DNA from: Desulfurivibrio alkaliphilus AHT 2
GTDB lineage: Bacteria > Desulfobacterota > Desulfobulbia > Desulfobulbales > Desulfurivibrionaceae
Reading direction: 5' to 3'
NCBI RefSeq assembly: GCF_000092205.1
Contig: NC_014216.1
Coordinates: 930,001 to 994,000, forward strand
Length of the DNA: 64,000 nucleotides
The translations under genes and the position numbers were made by a program. A model generated the notes under the pieces. The model did not search any database, was not told where the DNA came from, and saw only the letters and a program-made list of their open reading frames with translations. The number at the start of each line of letters is the position of its first letter. The first letter of the stretch is position 1. Of the stretch, positions 1 to 7,769 are shown one piece after another.

Positions 1-209
1 GCACCGTCATGGGCCCGGAAAAACTCGCGGGTGGCTTCCGGGCGTAACTCCATTTCATTTCTGACATCCGCCATGGTAATCCTGGCGCCGTCTACGGTGG
101 CCACCGTCATACCCTCATCAGCTGCGGCGACGGGGGGCTCCTTGGGGTCGCCGGAACAGGCGGATAGAAGCAAACTCAGGGTGAGCAGAGGAACAATCAA
201 CAACTTCAT
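1..209 (-). CDS. PpiC/SurA-like peptidyl-prolyl isomerase lipoprotein, N-terminal part
   Basis: Only the first 69 codons lie in the window; the gene runs off the left edge. The ATG at 209 is preceded by AAGGAG at good spacing. The product begins with a lysine and a hydrophobic stretch ending in a lipobox (LSAC), so it should be a lipoprotein. After the Cys comes a short acidic linker, then VATVDGARITMADVRNEM, which resembles the start of the N-terminal domain of PpiC/SurA/PrsA-type foldases. It follows resB by 51 bp on the same strand, so it probably belongs to the cytochrome operon and could help fold exported cytochromes. The catalytic rotamase domain is outside the window, so the family call rests on a short match. 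Confidence 0.55.
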   Translation of the reverse strand, partial: MKLLIVPLLTLSLLLSACSGDPKEPPVAAADEGMTVATVDGARITMADVRNEMELRPEATREFFRAHDG

Positions 210-260
210 GGGCGGTCTCCTTGTACTTAATGTTAAAATAACGATTGATCACGCTTGCCC

Positions 261-1709
261 TTAGGGGCGTGCGGCGGCAGGCTGTTTGGCGACGGCCGCC
301 ATCTTTTCCAGCAGGCGGAGTAAACCCGGCGGGTTATTGTTGGTGGTTCCGCAGAACGTTACTTTAACCCGGCGGGAGCCGGCGGCCTGTACCCGGACCC
401 AGACCCGGATGTGGCTGACCCAGAAAGCCACACCCAAGCCGATGCACAGCATCATAAAACCGGTGTAAACAATCCAGATCCCGGGGTCTTTTTTGACCTG
501 TAGGCCGGTATATTGCATGCCCCAAAGATCGACGAATTCCACGGTGTGCCCGTCGCGCAAACGCCAAGAATCGGGGCGGCGCTGCATCAACCACTGGCTG
601 TCGTACCATTCCCCGTCCCGGGTAAAAAAGAGCAGCAGGACCGAAGGGTTGTTCATTTGCTGGGCGTACGTGACCAGATTGCCGTCCCGGTCCATCCCGA
701 GGGCGGGTGAAAAGTCATCAATAAGGGCGACCAGGTCGGTGCCGGGGATGGCAAAGTGGTCGCCGAAGCGGAACTGTTTTTCCACCGGCTGTCCATCCAC
801 GGGGGTGATGCGAAAAATGAAAACGCTGTGCTCAATGGCGTTGGGCACCAAGCCGTAGCTTGATTGGTAAAAAGTGATTCCCCGGTGCTTGAGGGGGGTG
901 TTGACGTCGATCACCCGCGAGGTGCCGGCGCCACCCTCTTCAATTACTGTCAGAGTGCTTTCATAGGCACGGGGAATATCGGTCTGATCATAAAAACTGA
1001 CCTGAAAGTTGTCGCAACGGACGGTGAATCCCAGAGGAATTTCCTCGCCGTACCTGGTGTAGACCACATCGGTGGCGGATCCTTCCGGGATGTCGACTCC
1101 GGCCCGAAAACCAAAGAGTTCGCCCACCAGTGCCCCGGCCAGAATGATCAGGATGCTCAGGTGGATCAGGTAACTGCCCAGGCGACTGTAACCGCCCCGC
1201 TGGGCCACCAACTGATATTCCCCGGCTTCCGGCCCCGGGGTTCGGGTGGGGAAAAAACCGGCCCGGCGCATGGTCGCGGCCACCTGCTCCACTGCCTGCT
1301 CCGGAGAACCGGCCAGCAGCAGCTCTTTTTTGCGGGGATCGGTGGCAAAACGCGATGCCGGCAACGGGGACGGCGAGGTGCGAATTATTTTCAACACCCT
1401 GGGCAAGCGATCCAGGGAACAGATCAGCAAATTGAGGGCGAAGAGCAGCAGCAGGGTGATAAACCACCAACTGCGGTACATGTTGTCCATGAACCCCATG
1501 GCGTCCAAGGCCTGGTACAGGTAAGGGGCGGCCCAGGCCCCGACCAGGGAACTGAGAATTCCGATGTTGTGTTCCGGCCGACCATGGGCCGGTTCAATGA
1601 CGGTGCCGACAATGGACACCGCAGCAATTACGGCGATGAGCACTATCGCCAATTTAATCGAGGTGAAAAAACGCCAGCAGTGCTTAAAGGGGGTGTGAAG
1701 GTAGCGCAC
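261..1709 (-). CDS. resB: ResB-like cytochrome c biogenesis protein
   Basis: ResB (Ccs1) works with ResC (CcsA) in system II cytochrome c maturation, moving haem across the inner membrane and attaching it to CXXCH motifs. The 482-aa product has the family layout: TM helices near residues 16-40, 80-98 and 180-202, a large periplasmic domain, and a last TM near 420-442 followed by a basic tail. The start is GTG with GGAG nine bases upstream. It lies downstream of the 12-haem cytochrome gene, separated by a strong hairpin, which suits a dedicated maturation role. No resC is in the window; it could lie to the left or elsewhere. Confidence 0.88.
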   Translation of the reverse strand: MRYLHTPFKHCWRFFTSIKLAIVLIAVIAAVSIVGTVIEPAHGRPEHNIGILSSLVGAWAAPYLYQALDAMGFMDNMYRSWWFITLLLLFALNLLICSLDRLPRVLKIIRTSPSPLPASRFATDPRKKELLLAGSPEQAVEQVAATMRRAGFFPTRTPGPEAGEYQLVAQRGGYSRLGSYLIHLSILIILAGALVGELFGFRAGVDIPEGSATDVVYTRYGEEIPLGFTVRCDNFQVSFYDQTDIPRAYESTLTVIEEGGAGTSRVIDVNTPLKHRGITFYQSSYGLVPNAIEHSVFIFRITPVDGQPVEKQFRFGDHFAIPGTDLVALIDDFSPALGMDRDGNLVTYAQQMNNPSVLLLFFTRDGEWYDSQWLMQRRPDSWRLRDGHTVEFVDLWGMQYTGLQVKKDPGIWIVYTGFMMLCIGLGVAFWVSHIRVWVRVQAAGSRRVKVTFCGTTNNNPPGLLRLLEKMAAVAKQPAAARP

Positions 1710-1780
1710 CGTATCAGTCTCCGGCTCGATGGTTCGCTTGGTTGCGGCACCCCAAAAGGGGTGGGTTTACATGCAGAGGC

Positions 1781-1818
1781 ACCGGTAACGAGAGGGGTGA
1801 GCCCCTCCCGTTACCGGT
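1781..1818 (-). terminator. Strong hairpin between cytochrome gene and resB
   Basis: A 17-bp inverted repeat (1781-1797 with 1802-1818, one G/T wobble) with a 4-base loop lies just after the stop codon of the multihaem cytochrome gene. There is no clear T-run on the minus strand, so it may act as a partial terminator or an mRNA 3'-end stabiliser that lowers resB expression relative to the cytochrome. The structure is seen directly; the role is inferred. Confidence 0.6.
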
Positions 1819-1847
1819 GGTTGTGGTTAAGGATTCATCGGGTCCGC

Positions 1848-4800
1848 TTACAGATCGGGCTCTCCCGACAGGGCCGCGGCCATGTCGTTATAGTCCGCGT
1901 CGCTGAAAGTGTCCGCAGGCCACTTCATCATGTGAGGTGCATCACCTTCCGCCCGCTCCTTGAGCTGGGAGGCCGCCCGCCCGGGGATGTTGCTGGCGTG
2001 GGCCGAGCCGTGGCACGATGAGCAGTTCGCATTGAACAACTCGGCGCCATTTACCGGGTCCACATCACCGGGGTCACCAGGGTCACCGGGGTCACCGGGG
2101 TCACCAGGGTCACCAGGATCACTGGGGGGGGAGGCCACCGGCAGGGTATGCAGCGGCCAGGGCCCGTCAAAGGTGCCACTGTGGACGATACCGTCGGCCG
2201 AATGGCAGTTACAGTTGTAACGGCTGCCGTTTTTGACCATGGCGAAGTTGTTGGCGAAGTGGGTAGCCGGCATGATGGCTTCCGGTACGCCGATGGACTT
2301 CATGATCCACGGGTTGTGCATGTAGTGGGTCACCGGATCCTGGCCCAGCCGGACGGTGTCGGCGTGGCAGTTGAAGCAGGCCTCGAAGCCTTCGCCGTCG
2401 GGATTGCGGGCGATGCTGTGACCGGCTTTCATGTACCACGAACCATCCGCCGCGGTGGTGGGATCGCTGACCGCGCCTACTTCGCCGTACAGCCCGGACT
2501 TGGTCAGAAAGCGACCGCCGTCGGTGTTCAGGGGTTGCGGGCTGCGGTTGGGGTTGTTCACCCCTGCCGGCGAACCGGGGCAGTGCACCACCGAACCCAC
2601 CTGACCGTAGTTGTTGCGGGCCAGGAAGCGGGCGTTCTTGTTGACCGTGTTGGGGCTGTCGGGGAAGGTGAGCAGCAGGCTCAGGGTGGCCACGTCATTC
2701 CGGCCGGGGATTTCCTGCAGGATGGCGTTTTCCTCGTCGGTCAGATGGGGCTCGCCTTCCGCTTCCCGGACATTGACAATGGGTCCCAGCACCGGGGTCG
2801 GCAGGGGGTTGTCAAAGCCCAGGTCGTAGGTGGGAATGTAGGGCAGACCAGAGACCTCTTCCGCCTTTTCCAGGTGGCAGTTCCAGCACTGCTGCTGGAA
2901 CTGGGTGTGGCAGGCCTCGCACTTCACGTTCTGATGATGCATCTCGGATTCTTTGCCGGGTACCGGCATGTACTCGAGACCGCGCACCAGCCGTGCCCGT
3001 TCCTGGTACTTGGGAGTAACCAGATCCCCGTAGTCCAAACCGCCGGTGGGACCCAGCTCTTTACCCGCCTTGGTATGGCAGAGCCCGCAGGTGGTCTTGG
3101 TGGGGTTGGGGGTGATGGGCCATTCCGGCACCCTGCCGATGGGGTTGCCGCCGGGGCGGGAGGGGTTGTCCTCCGCTTCCGTACTGCCCTGGAAGGAGAG
3201 CGAATCCCGGCTGCTGTGGCCCATGGCCTGCGCGCCCTTGTGACAGTCGGTGCAGGACATGCCGGCGTTGTAATGGGCCAGGTCTTTCTTGTCGGTATTG
3301 GGGTTGGGGACAATGTTGATCCAGGTGCCGGTGTATTCGGCCCCGGTCCGGAAGTGGCAGCGCCAGCAGAAGTTGATGGACTGATCCTGGCTCTGCGGGG
3401 CCCGGACATTGCCTTCCTCGCCCTTGGTGGGCAGCACCAGCTTGTGGTTGGTGATGTCCATGCCGGCCTCGTAGATGGTGTAAGGGATCCCCCGCGCCAC
3501 GCCGGGGATATAGCCCTTGCGGTACATCAGCATCGCCGTGCCGCCCCGCCGCAGGGCACCGATCTCGTAGGCCTTGACCCGCACCGCGGCCGCCGTATGC
3601 TGCCGGTCCACATTGACCATCTCCACCCCCTGGGCGTATTTGGCAATGTTGATGGAGCTGGCGATACCGATGGGGTCGTCACCGGGGCCGGTCATATGGC
3701 AATCGGAACAACCCTGGTGGCAGGTGGAGCAACTGGCCCGGGACTGGTAGTAACCGGCGTCGACGGGCCGCCCCTTGCGATCCAGCGGCAACCGGTCCAG
3801 ATCGGTACCGGCCTGCCAGGAGCCGGCGGGGTCGTAGATGAAGTTGGACTCGGTATTAGTGCCCTCGCAGAGGACGGCGTTATAGTTGAAGGAGCCCAGA
3901 TGGCCGCGATGGGTACCCATCATGCCATGGTTAAACGCATCGGCCTGCTCGTAGTGGCATTTGCCGCAGGAGCTGCTGACATCGTTGGTGGCCTTCCAGC
4001 CCCAGGCGTAATCCGGGCCGTCGTTGGGATTGGCATTCGGTACCCAGTTGTTGGAGGGGAAGGGGTTGAAGGTATCGCCGGAACCATGGCAGGTGACGCA
4101 ACCTTCCCAGAACGGGTGGTTGACCTTCAGCGACATGGCGCTGTCCGGCAGGCTGGTGTAGCCGGGATTGACGTAGAAATTGTCCACAAACGGCACATCC
4201 TGGGCCAGGCCCGGATATTTCATGTTGTAGACCGGGTCCAGCATGGCGGAGATCAGGGCGCCCCGGCTGTGGTGACAATCTTCACAGCGCCGCTGGGGAT
4301 CCAGGGGCATGGGGATCAGGGCCCGAACCTCGCCGCCGGTAATGGAGGTAACCCCGTCCATCAGGTTACCCTGAGTATCCGAAACGATACTGCTGGTCAT
4401 ATTCAGTACGGGGTTCAGCAGGGAGCCGCTCACCGAACCCAGTATCGGGGTCAGGGTGTGGCCCACTTCCGCGGCCAGGGGGACCACCGTGCCGCCGATC
4501 AGCGGCTTGGTGATGGGGTCCAGGGTCCTGAGAGTATTGCCGGCCAAGCCGATCAGCGGCGACGTAAAGCCGCCGATGTTGGTGTTTCCCAACAGGCCAA
4601 GAGTCTCCTGGTTGAGTATGATGTTGCCGGCCTGTACCGTGCTGAAGGTCAGGTCCAGCAGGGGATCCAGCGGGGTCAGCAGGCTGCCGCCGGTGCTTTG
4701 GAGCAGCGGTTGCTGCGCGGTGTCCGCAGTACCGGTTGTCGACCCGAGCAGACTAGATTCGCTTTCATTGGCACTTGAGCCGCCCAGCAACGAGCCCAGC

Positions 4801-4904
4801 AGGCTTGCCTGGGCGCCGCCGCCCAACGGCATGATCATGGCCGCCCCCAGTAACAAGGCGCCGGCAATCAGCGGTGACGCTTTGTTTAGTTTTGCTTTTA
4901 GCAT
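1848..4904 (-). CDS. Exported 12-haem cytochrome c with Leu/Gly-rich N-terminal region and C-terminal monohaem domain
   Basis: The 1018-aa product has a signal peptide (about residues 1-34, cleavage near AQA). Residues 35-200 are low-complexity, rich in Leu, Gly, Thr and Pro, with no haem sites. Twelve canonical CXXCH motifs begin at C207, 269, 313, 392, 399, 513, 551, 606, 662, 673, 843 and 961. A thirteenth site at 898-901 reads CNCH, one residue short. A (DPG)n linker near 928-946 joins the haem body to a C-terminal class-I-like domain holding the last CXXCH. The start has AAGGAGG upstream. Likely an outer-surface electron-transfer protein; the family beyond 'multihaem cytochrome' is not recognised. 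ResB and a PPIase-like lipoprotein lie downstream; a C39 peptidase and a beta-barrel protein lie upstream. Confidence 0.9.
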   Translation of the reverse strand: MLKAKLNKASPLIAGALLLGAAMIMPLGGGAQASLLGSLLGGSSANESESSLLGSTTGTADTAQQPLLQSTGGSLLTPLDPLLDLTFSTVQAGNIILNQETLGLLGNTNIGGFTSPLIGLAGNTLRTLDPITKPLIGGTVVPLAAEVGHTLTPILGSVSGSLLNPVLNMTSSIVSDTQGNLMDGVTSITGGEVRALIPMPLDPQRRCEDCHHSRGALISAMLDPVYNMKYPGLAQDVPFVDNFYVNPGYTSLPDSAMSLKVNHPFWEGCVTCHGSGDTFNPFPSNNWVPNANPNDGPDYAWGWKATNDVSSSCGKCHYEQADAFNHGMMGTHRGHLGSFNYNAVLCEGTNTESNFIYDPAGSWQAGTDLDRLPLDRKGRPVDAGYYQSRASCSTCHQGCSDCHMTGPGDDPIGIASSINIAKYAQGVEMVNVDRQHTAAAVRVKAYEIGALRRGGTAMLMYRKGYIPGVARGIPYTIYEAGMDITNHKLVLPTKGEEGNVRAPQSQDQSINFCWRCHFRTGAEYTGTWINIVPNPNTDKKDLAHYNAGMSCTDCHKGAQAMGHSSRDSLSFQGSTEAEDNPSRPGGNPIGRVPEWPITPNPTKTTCGLCHTKAGKELGPTGGLDYGDLVTPKYQERARLVRGLEYMPVPGKESEMHHQNVKCEACHTQFQQQCWNCHLEKAEEVSGLPYIPTYDLGFDNPLPTPVLGPIVNVREAEGEPHLTDEENAILQEIPGRNDVATLSLLLTFPDSPNTVNKNARFLARNNYGQVGSVVHCPGSPAGVNNPNRSPQPLNTDGGRFLTKSGLYGEVGAVSDPTTAADGSWYMKAGHSIARNPDGEGFEACFNCHADTVRLGQDPVTHYMHNPWIMKSIGVPEAIMPATHFANNFAMVKNGSRYNCNCHSADGIVHSGTFDGPWPLHTLPVASPPSDPGDPGDPGDPGDPGDPGDVDPVNGAELFNANCSSCHGSAHASNIPGRAASQLKERAEGDAPHMMKWPADTFSDADYNDMAAALSGEPDL
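2065..2127 (-). repeat. 9-bp tandem repeat encoding Asp-Pro-Gly linker
   Basis: Seven near-identical 9-bp units (TCACCGGGG / TCACCAGGG on the plus strand) lie in frame inside the cytochrome gene and encode the (GDP)n linker before the C-terminal haem domain. Such a tract can change length by slipped-strand replication in steps of three residues without breaking the frame. Confidence 0.9.
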
Positions 4905-5273
4905 CCTCTTTCCTCCTTAAAGGTAATGGTTGTCATCCCGGGGCCGTATTTGCCCCCGGCATCGTGGTCCTCCCGGAGTTCGCTATGGTTCATTCATCAT
5001 TCTTCCTCCTTAGGCTGTAAGTGGTGAGAGAGTTTTGGTTCAACCCGTCGTGCGTACCGGACATCGCCGGCACGACCCCAGGGCTGCCGATCGTAAATGC
5101 CCGACAATACCTGTCCTGGGGTTAAACCGCCTTCTGCAGTCAGTTGTTTGAGCAATAACTGTGCCACCGGAGAGAGAAACGGGACACCAATGGAACTGCC
5201 GGTAGTTACGTTTTTTTGTCCGGAGAAACGATGGCCATACCACGGGGCGGGGCGTTTGTTTCTGGCAACTTGG
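4905..5273. other. 369-bp spacer between C39 peptidase and cytochrome genes, with possible gene remnant
   Basis: No convincing gene is seen. On the minus strand an open frame runs on from the end of the C39 gene to a stop at 4997. Its last 60 codons read like protein (for example LKQLTAEGGLTPGQ and YDRQPWGRAGDVRYA) but no ATG with a ribosome site is present; GTG/TTG starts are possible. It could be a decayed gene, or a frameshifted tail of something once longer. A GC-rich hairpin (4938-4959) lies 33 bases before the cytochrome start, and AAGGAGG motifs occur before both the cytochrome start and a 5-codon frame at about 4994. Confidence 0.5.
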
Positions 5274-6050
5274 TCACCAGTTTCTGACCAGCGGGGTGGG
5301 CGCCCCCCACGCTCTGTGATAAAGGGTTTGATAGGCGGCGGGAAAAGGGGTGAGCTGCATAAAGTCCGCCCGGTGGGCCGGGTCCGGCGGGGCATCCTGT
5401 GGGGGTAACAAAACCAGGGCGCGACCGGGCAGCTTGGGGTCCGGGCGGGTATGAAACAGTTGCTGGAAACGTTCCACCTTGAGGCGTTGATTGCCGAAGG
5501 AGGGGTCCGCCAGGTGGACAAAGCGCTGATCCAGGCCCCGGTAAACCGTGAAGTGGCCGCGCCCGCGTACTTCCAGATAGAGGATGGCCGGCCGCCGCAA
5601 TTGGGCAAGCGAGTCCAGCGACAGGGCCAACCCCGCGGCCCGGTAACCCAGCGTGGCGGCGTATTGTTGCAGGTCGCTGAACGACATCATCGGCTCCGCC
5701 TCTCGTTGCTCCTGGGCCCGTTGCTGGAGCCAGAATTCGACAACATCTTTTTCCGCCACCGTTTCCCCGTAGTAGTGGTGCAAAATGGTGGCCAGGGAAG
5801 CGGCGCCGCAGGAATAGTCATAATGCTGGCGCACCACCTGCTGATCCCGGATCTCCACCCAACTCCGGGCCGTTTTCGGGTGCTCGGGGCCGGGGTAGGT
5901 CCGACCGCCGCCGCACGCCCCGAGGCAGCACAGAGCCGGCAGCAGCAGCAGCAGCGCCGTTAACAACAGCGGCAGGCGACCTTTAAAAGGTCCTGGACAA
6001 ACGCCAGGAAATTTGTGAGCCGGCATAATTGGCACCGAAGTTAAATTCAC
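5274..6050 (-). CDS. C39-family cysteine peptidase, predicted lipoprotein (FapD-like)
   Basis: C39 peptidases cut leader peptides after double-glycine motifs; stand-alone periplasmic members occur in Fap amyloid operons (FapD). The 258-aa product has a hydrophobic segment ending in the lipobox LGAC (Cys46), then the C39 core: Gln75 and catalytic Cys81 in QHYDYSCGAASLATI, His166 in GRGHFTVYRG, and Asp182 in HLADPSFGN, so the triad is complete. There is no ABC or TM domain, unlike bacteriocin exporters. The start is uncertain: the longest frame (GTG 6050) overlaps the upstream gene by 68 bp and lacks a clear ribosome site; ATG 6026 or a later TTG also fit the signal peptide. The probable substrate is the 116-aa protein encoded two genes upstream (inference). 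Confidence 0.85.
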   Translation of the reverse strand: MNLTSVPIMPAHKFPGVCPGPFKGRLPLLLTALLLLLPALCCLGACGGGRTYPGPEHPKTARSWVEIRDQQVVRQHYDYSCGAASLATILHHYYGETVAEKDVVEFWLQQRAQEQREAEPMMSFSDLQQYAATLGYRAAGLALSLDSLAQLRRPAILYLEVRGRGHFTVYRGLDQRFVHLADPSFGNQRLKVERFQQLFHTRPDPKLPGRALVLLPPQDAPPDPAHRADFMQLTPFPAAYQTLYHRAWGAPTPLVRNW

Positions 6051-6933
6051 AGTCCAGGAAAAAACTCAGGCGGTCGCTGATGGCATAGGAAATCCCCAGC
6101 AGGGGAGAAGTGGTACTGGTGGTGGGGTTGAGCCGGCGGCCGTTTAAGCGGTCACCGCCACGCAGGGTCCACTTGAAACCGCCGCTGATGGTGATATCGG
6201 GATTGGCGATGAAAAAAAGTTGCGGGGTCAGCGACAGCAGGGAGCCGGGCTCATAATGGTAGTCACCGGCCCGCCGGGAGCGCTGGTGCTGGTAAGTGGT
6301 TTGCAGGAAGAAAATCACCGGATCAAGGGTATAATAAGTGATCAGCCCGGGGGAGATGGTGCGCAGATAATTGCTGCCCCGCTCCGACCCCAAGCGGGTT
6401 TGCTCCACGCCGTTGAGGCTGGCCGTCAACAATAATGCCGGCCACCGATCTTCGCGGCGCCACTGGTACACCGCTCCCAGGCCGGCCATATTGAAACCGC
6501 TGCGGCTGGTGCTCTCTTGCCGGCCGCCGACGTAATCCCGTTGCTGCTCCCAGAAGCCGGAGCCGAAAACCGCCAGTTCCAGTTGGTCGCTAACACCGTA
6601 ACGCAGACGCAACTCTGCGACCAGGCTGTTTTCCCTGCTCTGCCCAATGCTCAGATGTGGCCCTTGCAGGGTGACGTGCTCCGCCTGCCGGTTGTTGTTG
6701 TTGTACTGCAGGGTGCCGTCCAGTTGCCAGCGACCGGACCGGGTCAGCAGCTCCTCCACTCGGACCGGCATTCTTTCCTCGGCCTCGGTGGAGGCGGCGG
6801 GGTCGGTTGCCGCCGGTGAAGCCGGCTGGGTGGTGGTGGCGGCCTTTGCAGGGAGGGGAGCCAGGGTCAGCCAACCCAGCAGCAAGAGGCCCAAAAAAAT
6901 GGTGGGGCAATGTGGCATGGATGATCCCGGCAC
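5983..6933 (-). CDS. Predicted outer-membrane beta-barrel protein (FapF/transporter-like)
   Basis: The product of up to 316 aa starts with a signal peptide (MPHCPTIFLGLLLLGWL, cleavage near AKA) and a short Ala/Thr/Pro/Glu segment. About 250 residues follow of alternating polar/aromatic strands (for example WQLDGTLQYNNN, LVAELRLRYGVSDQLELAVF, ISWRLSRTF), ending in a C-terminal Phe as expected of outer-membrane barrels. It has no TonB box or plug. Position directly before a C39 peptidase gene matches the order of Fap amyloid operons, where FapF is the outer-membrane exporter, but it is shorter and I see no coiled-coil plug. ATG 6918 fits the signal peptide better than GTG 6933; neither has a strong ribosome site. 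Export of the 116-aa protein or of the cytochrome is a hypothesis. Confidence 0.65.
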   Translation of the reverse strand: MPGSSMPHCPTIFLGLLLLGWLTLAPLPAKAATTTQPASPAATDPAASTEAEERMPVRVEELLTRSGRWQLDGTLQYNNNNRQAEHVTLQGPHLSIGQSRENSLVAELRLRYGVSDQLELAVFGSGFWEQQRDYVGGRQESTSRSGFNMAGLGAVYQWRREDRWPALLLTASLNGVEQTRLGSERGSNYLRTISPGLITYYTLDPVIFFLQTTYQHQRSRRAGDYHYEPGSLLSLTPQLFFIANPDITISGGFKWTLRGGDRLNGRRLNPTTSTTSPLLGISYAISDRLSFFLDCEFNFGANYAGSQISWRLSRTF

Positions 6934-7013
6934 CGGTAAAAGATTTGGCAGGAGCTGGGGGCGGGTGCCGACCGGCCTCCGCCCCCAGCTGGTTCATTTT
7001 ATAAGGATACGGG

Positions 7014-7364
7014 CTACAGCAGGCCGCCGCCGAGCAGGCCGTCAACCACGGGGAGACCGCCGCCGAGCAGGCCGTCAACCACAGGGAGACCGCCGCCGAG
7101 CAGGCCGCCCAACAGGGGTTCAGCCACCCCCAGTACCGGTCCGGTCAAGCCCAGGGCAGGGCTGACCAGGGCCAACGGCAGGGTCAGCAGCGCCCCTTCG
7201 GTGGCCTCCATTTCGCCGACGGTCAAGGCGGCGACCTCGACCTTGCCGTCGAACATGGCCTGCATCTCCGTGGCCGTAATACCGTTGCCGGCCATGGCCA
7301 GTGACGGGAACGTCAATGCCACGGCGACCAGGGCGGCCAGAATTAACGATCTGTGCTTCTTCAT
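7014..7364 (-). CDS. Secreted Leu/Gly-repeat protein with double-glycine-type leader
   Basis: No named family is recognised in this 116-aa product. Residues 1-25 form a Sec signal peptide (MKKHRSLILAALVAVAL...AMA). Residues 47-58 read LTVGEMEATEGA, which fits the double-glycine leader rule (L-12, S/T-11, E-8, L/M-7, G-2, G/A-1), so a C39 peptidase could cut after Ala58. The remaining 58 residues are hydrophobic, with GLLGGGLPVVD repeated at the C-terminus. The start has an AAGGAGG ribosome site. The same Leu/Gly-rich style occurs in residues 35-160 of the cytochrome encoded downstream. It could be a fibre-forming or surface-coating peptide. The C39 peptidase two genes downstream is the obvious processing enzyme. 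Confidence 0.8.
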   Translation of the reverse strand: MKKHRSLILAALVAVALTFPSLAMAGNGITATEMQAMFDGKVEVAALTVGEMEATEGALLTLPLALVSPALGLTGPVLGVAEPLLGGLLGGGLPVVDGLLGGGLPVVDGLLGGGLL

Positions 7365-7537
7365 CCTCTTCTACCTCCTTGTTGGTTTGTTGCTTTCATA
7401 TTGTTAACACCGTTGGTCTTACCGATTTTGCTTATGAGTTTTTCCCCTCAATCACCTCCTTTTTGGTTTGAACCGACCAATTACAGTAAAGGGCGCCGAA
7501 GCCGTAGACAGTCGTTCGCTGGCTGTGGCTGTTTTTT

Positions 7538-7672
7538 CTAGCGCCCGCCTTCATGGTTAGCTTCCTGGTAAACCTGCCTGAATTCGTTGATCAGAGCTTT
7601 CCGGGCTGCCGTGTTAAGCCGGTAGTAAAAGGGCGATAGAGAAAGTATCCGAATGGATTCTTTGATAGTCAT
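7538..7672 (-). CDS. 44-aa conserved-looking small protein
   Basis: The frame starts at ATG 7672 with an excellent AAGGAGG site eight bases upstream and ends at TAG 7538. The product is basic and amphipathic: MTIKESIRILSLSPFYYRL at the start, then ARKALINEFRQVYQEA. The pattern 'ILSxSPFYYRL...LINEF' resembles small unnamed proteins of Desulfobacterota (from memory, not checked). It is the first gene after the sigma-54 promoter and therefore heads the export/cytochrome cluster. It has no signal peptide or TM helix, so it is likely cytoplasmic. Function unknown. Confidence 0.65.
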   Translation of the reverse strand: MTIKESIRILSLSPFYYRLNTAARKALINEFRQVYQEANHEGGR

Positions 7673-7752
7673 GGCTTGTCCTCCTTGCATGCTTGAACCG
7701 AAAGCGATCGCAACTGGTTGTCAGCACTGACATCCTTTGTTCTGTTCTTAAA

Positions 7753-7769
7753 AGCAAAATGCGTGCCAG
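7753..7769 (-). promoter_or_regulatory. Sigma-54 (RpoN) promoter
   Basis: Read on the minus strand, CTGGCACGCATTTTGCT matches the sigma-54 consensus YTGGCACGN4TTGCW at every fixed position, with correct spacing between the -24 GG and -12 GC. Transcription should start near 7742, giving a leader of about 70 bases before the 44-aa gene. The nearest upstream gene on the same strand ends at 9123's neighbour 7949, so the promoter sits at a natural operon boundary. No activator gene or clear enhancer site was found in the 180 bases upstream. Confidence 0.75.

Noticed and set aside
2065-2127. Tandem repeats as a CRISPR array
   Set aside because: Units are 9 bp, contiguous, without spacers, and in frame inside a coding gene.
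2148-4778. Very long open frame on the strand opposite the multihaem cytochrome gene
   Set aside because: It mirrors the codon pattern of the high-GC cytochrome gene, has Gly/Val/Ala/His-biased composition and no ribosome site; the 12 CXXCH motifs on the other strand prove the real frame.
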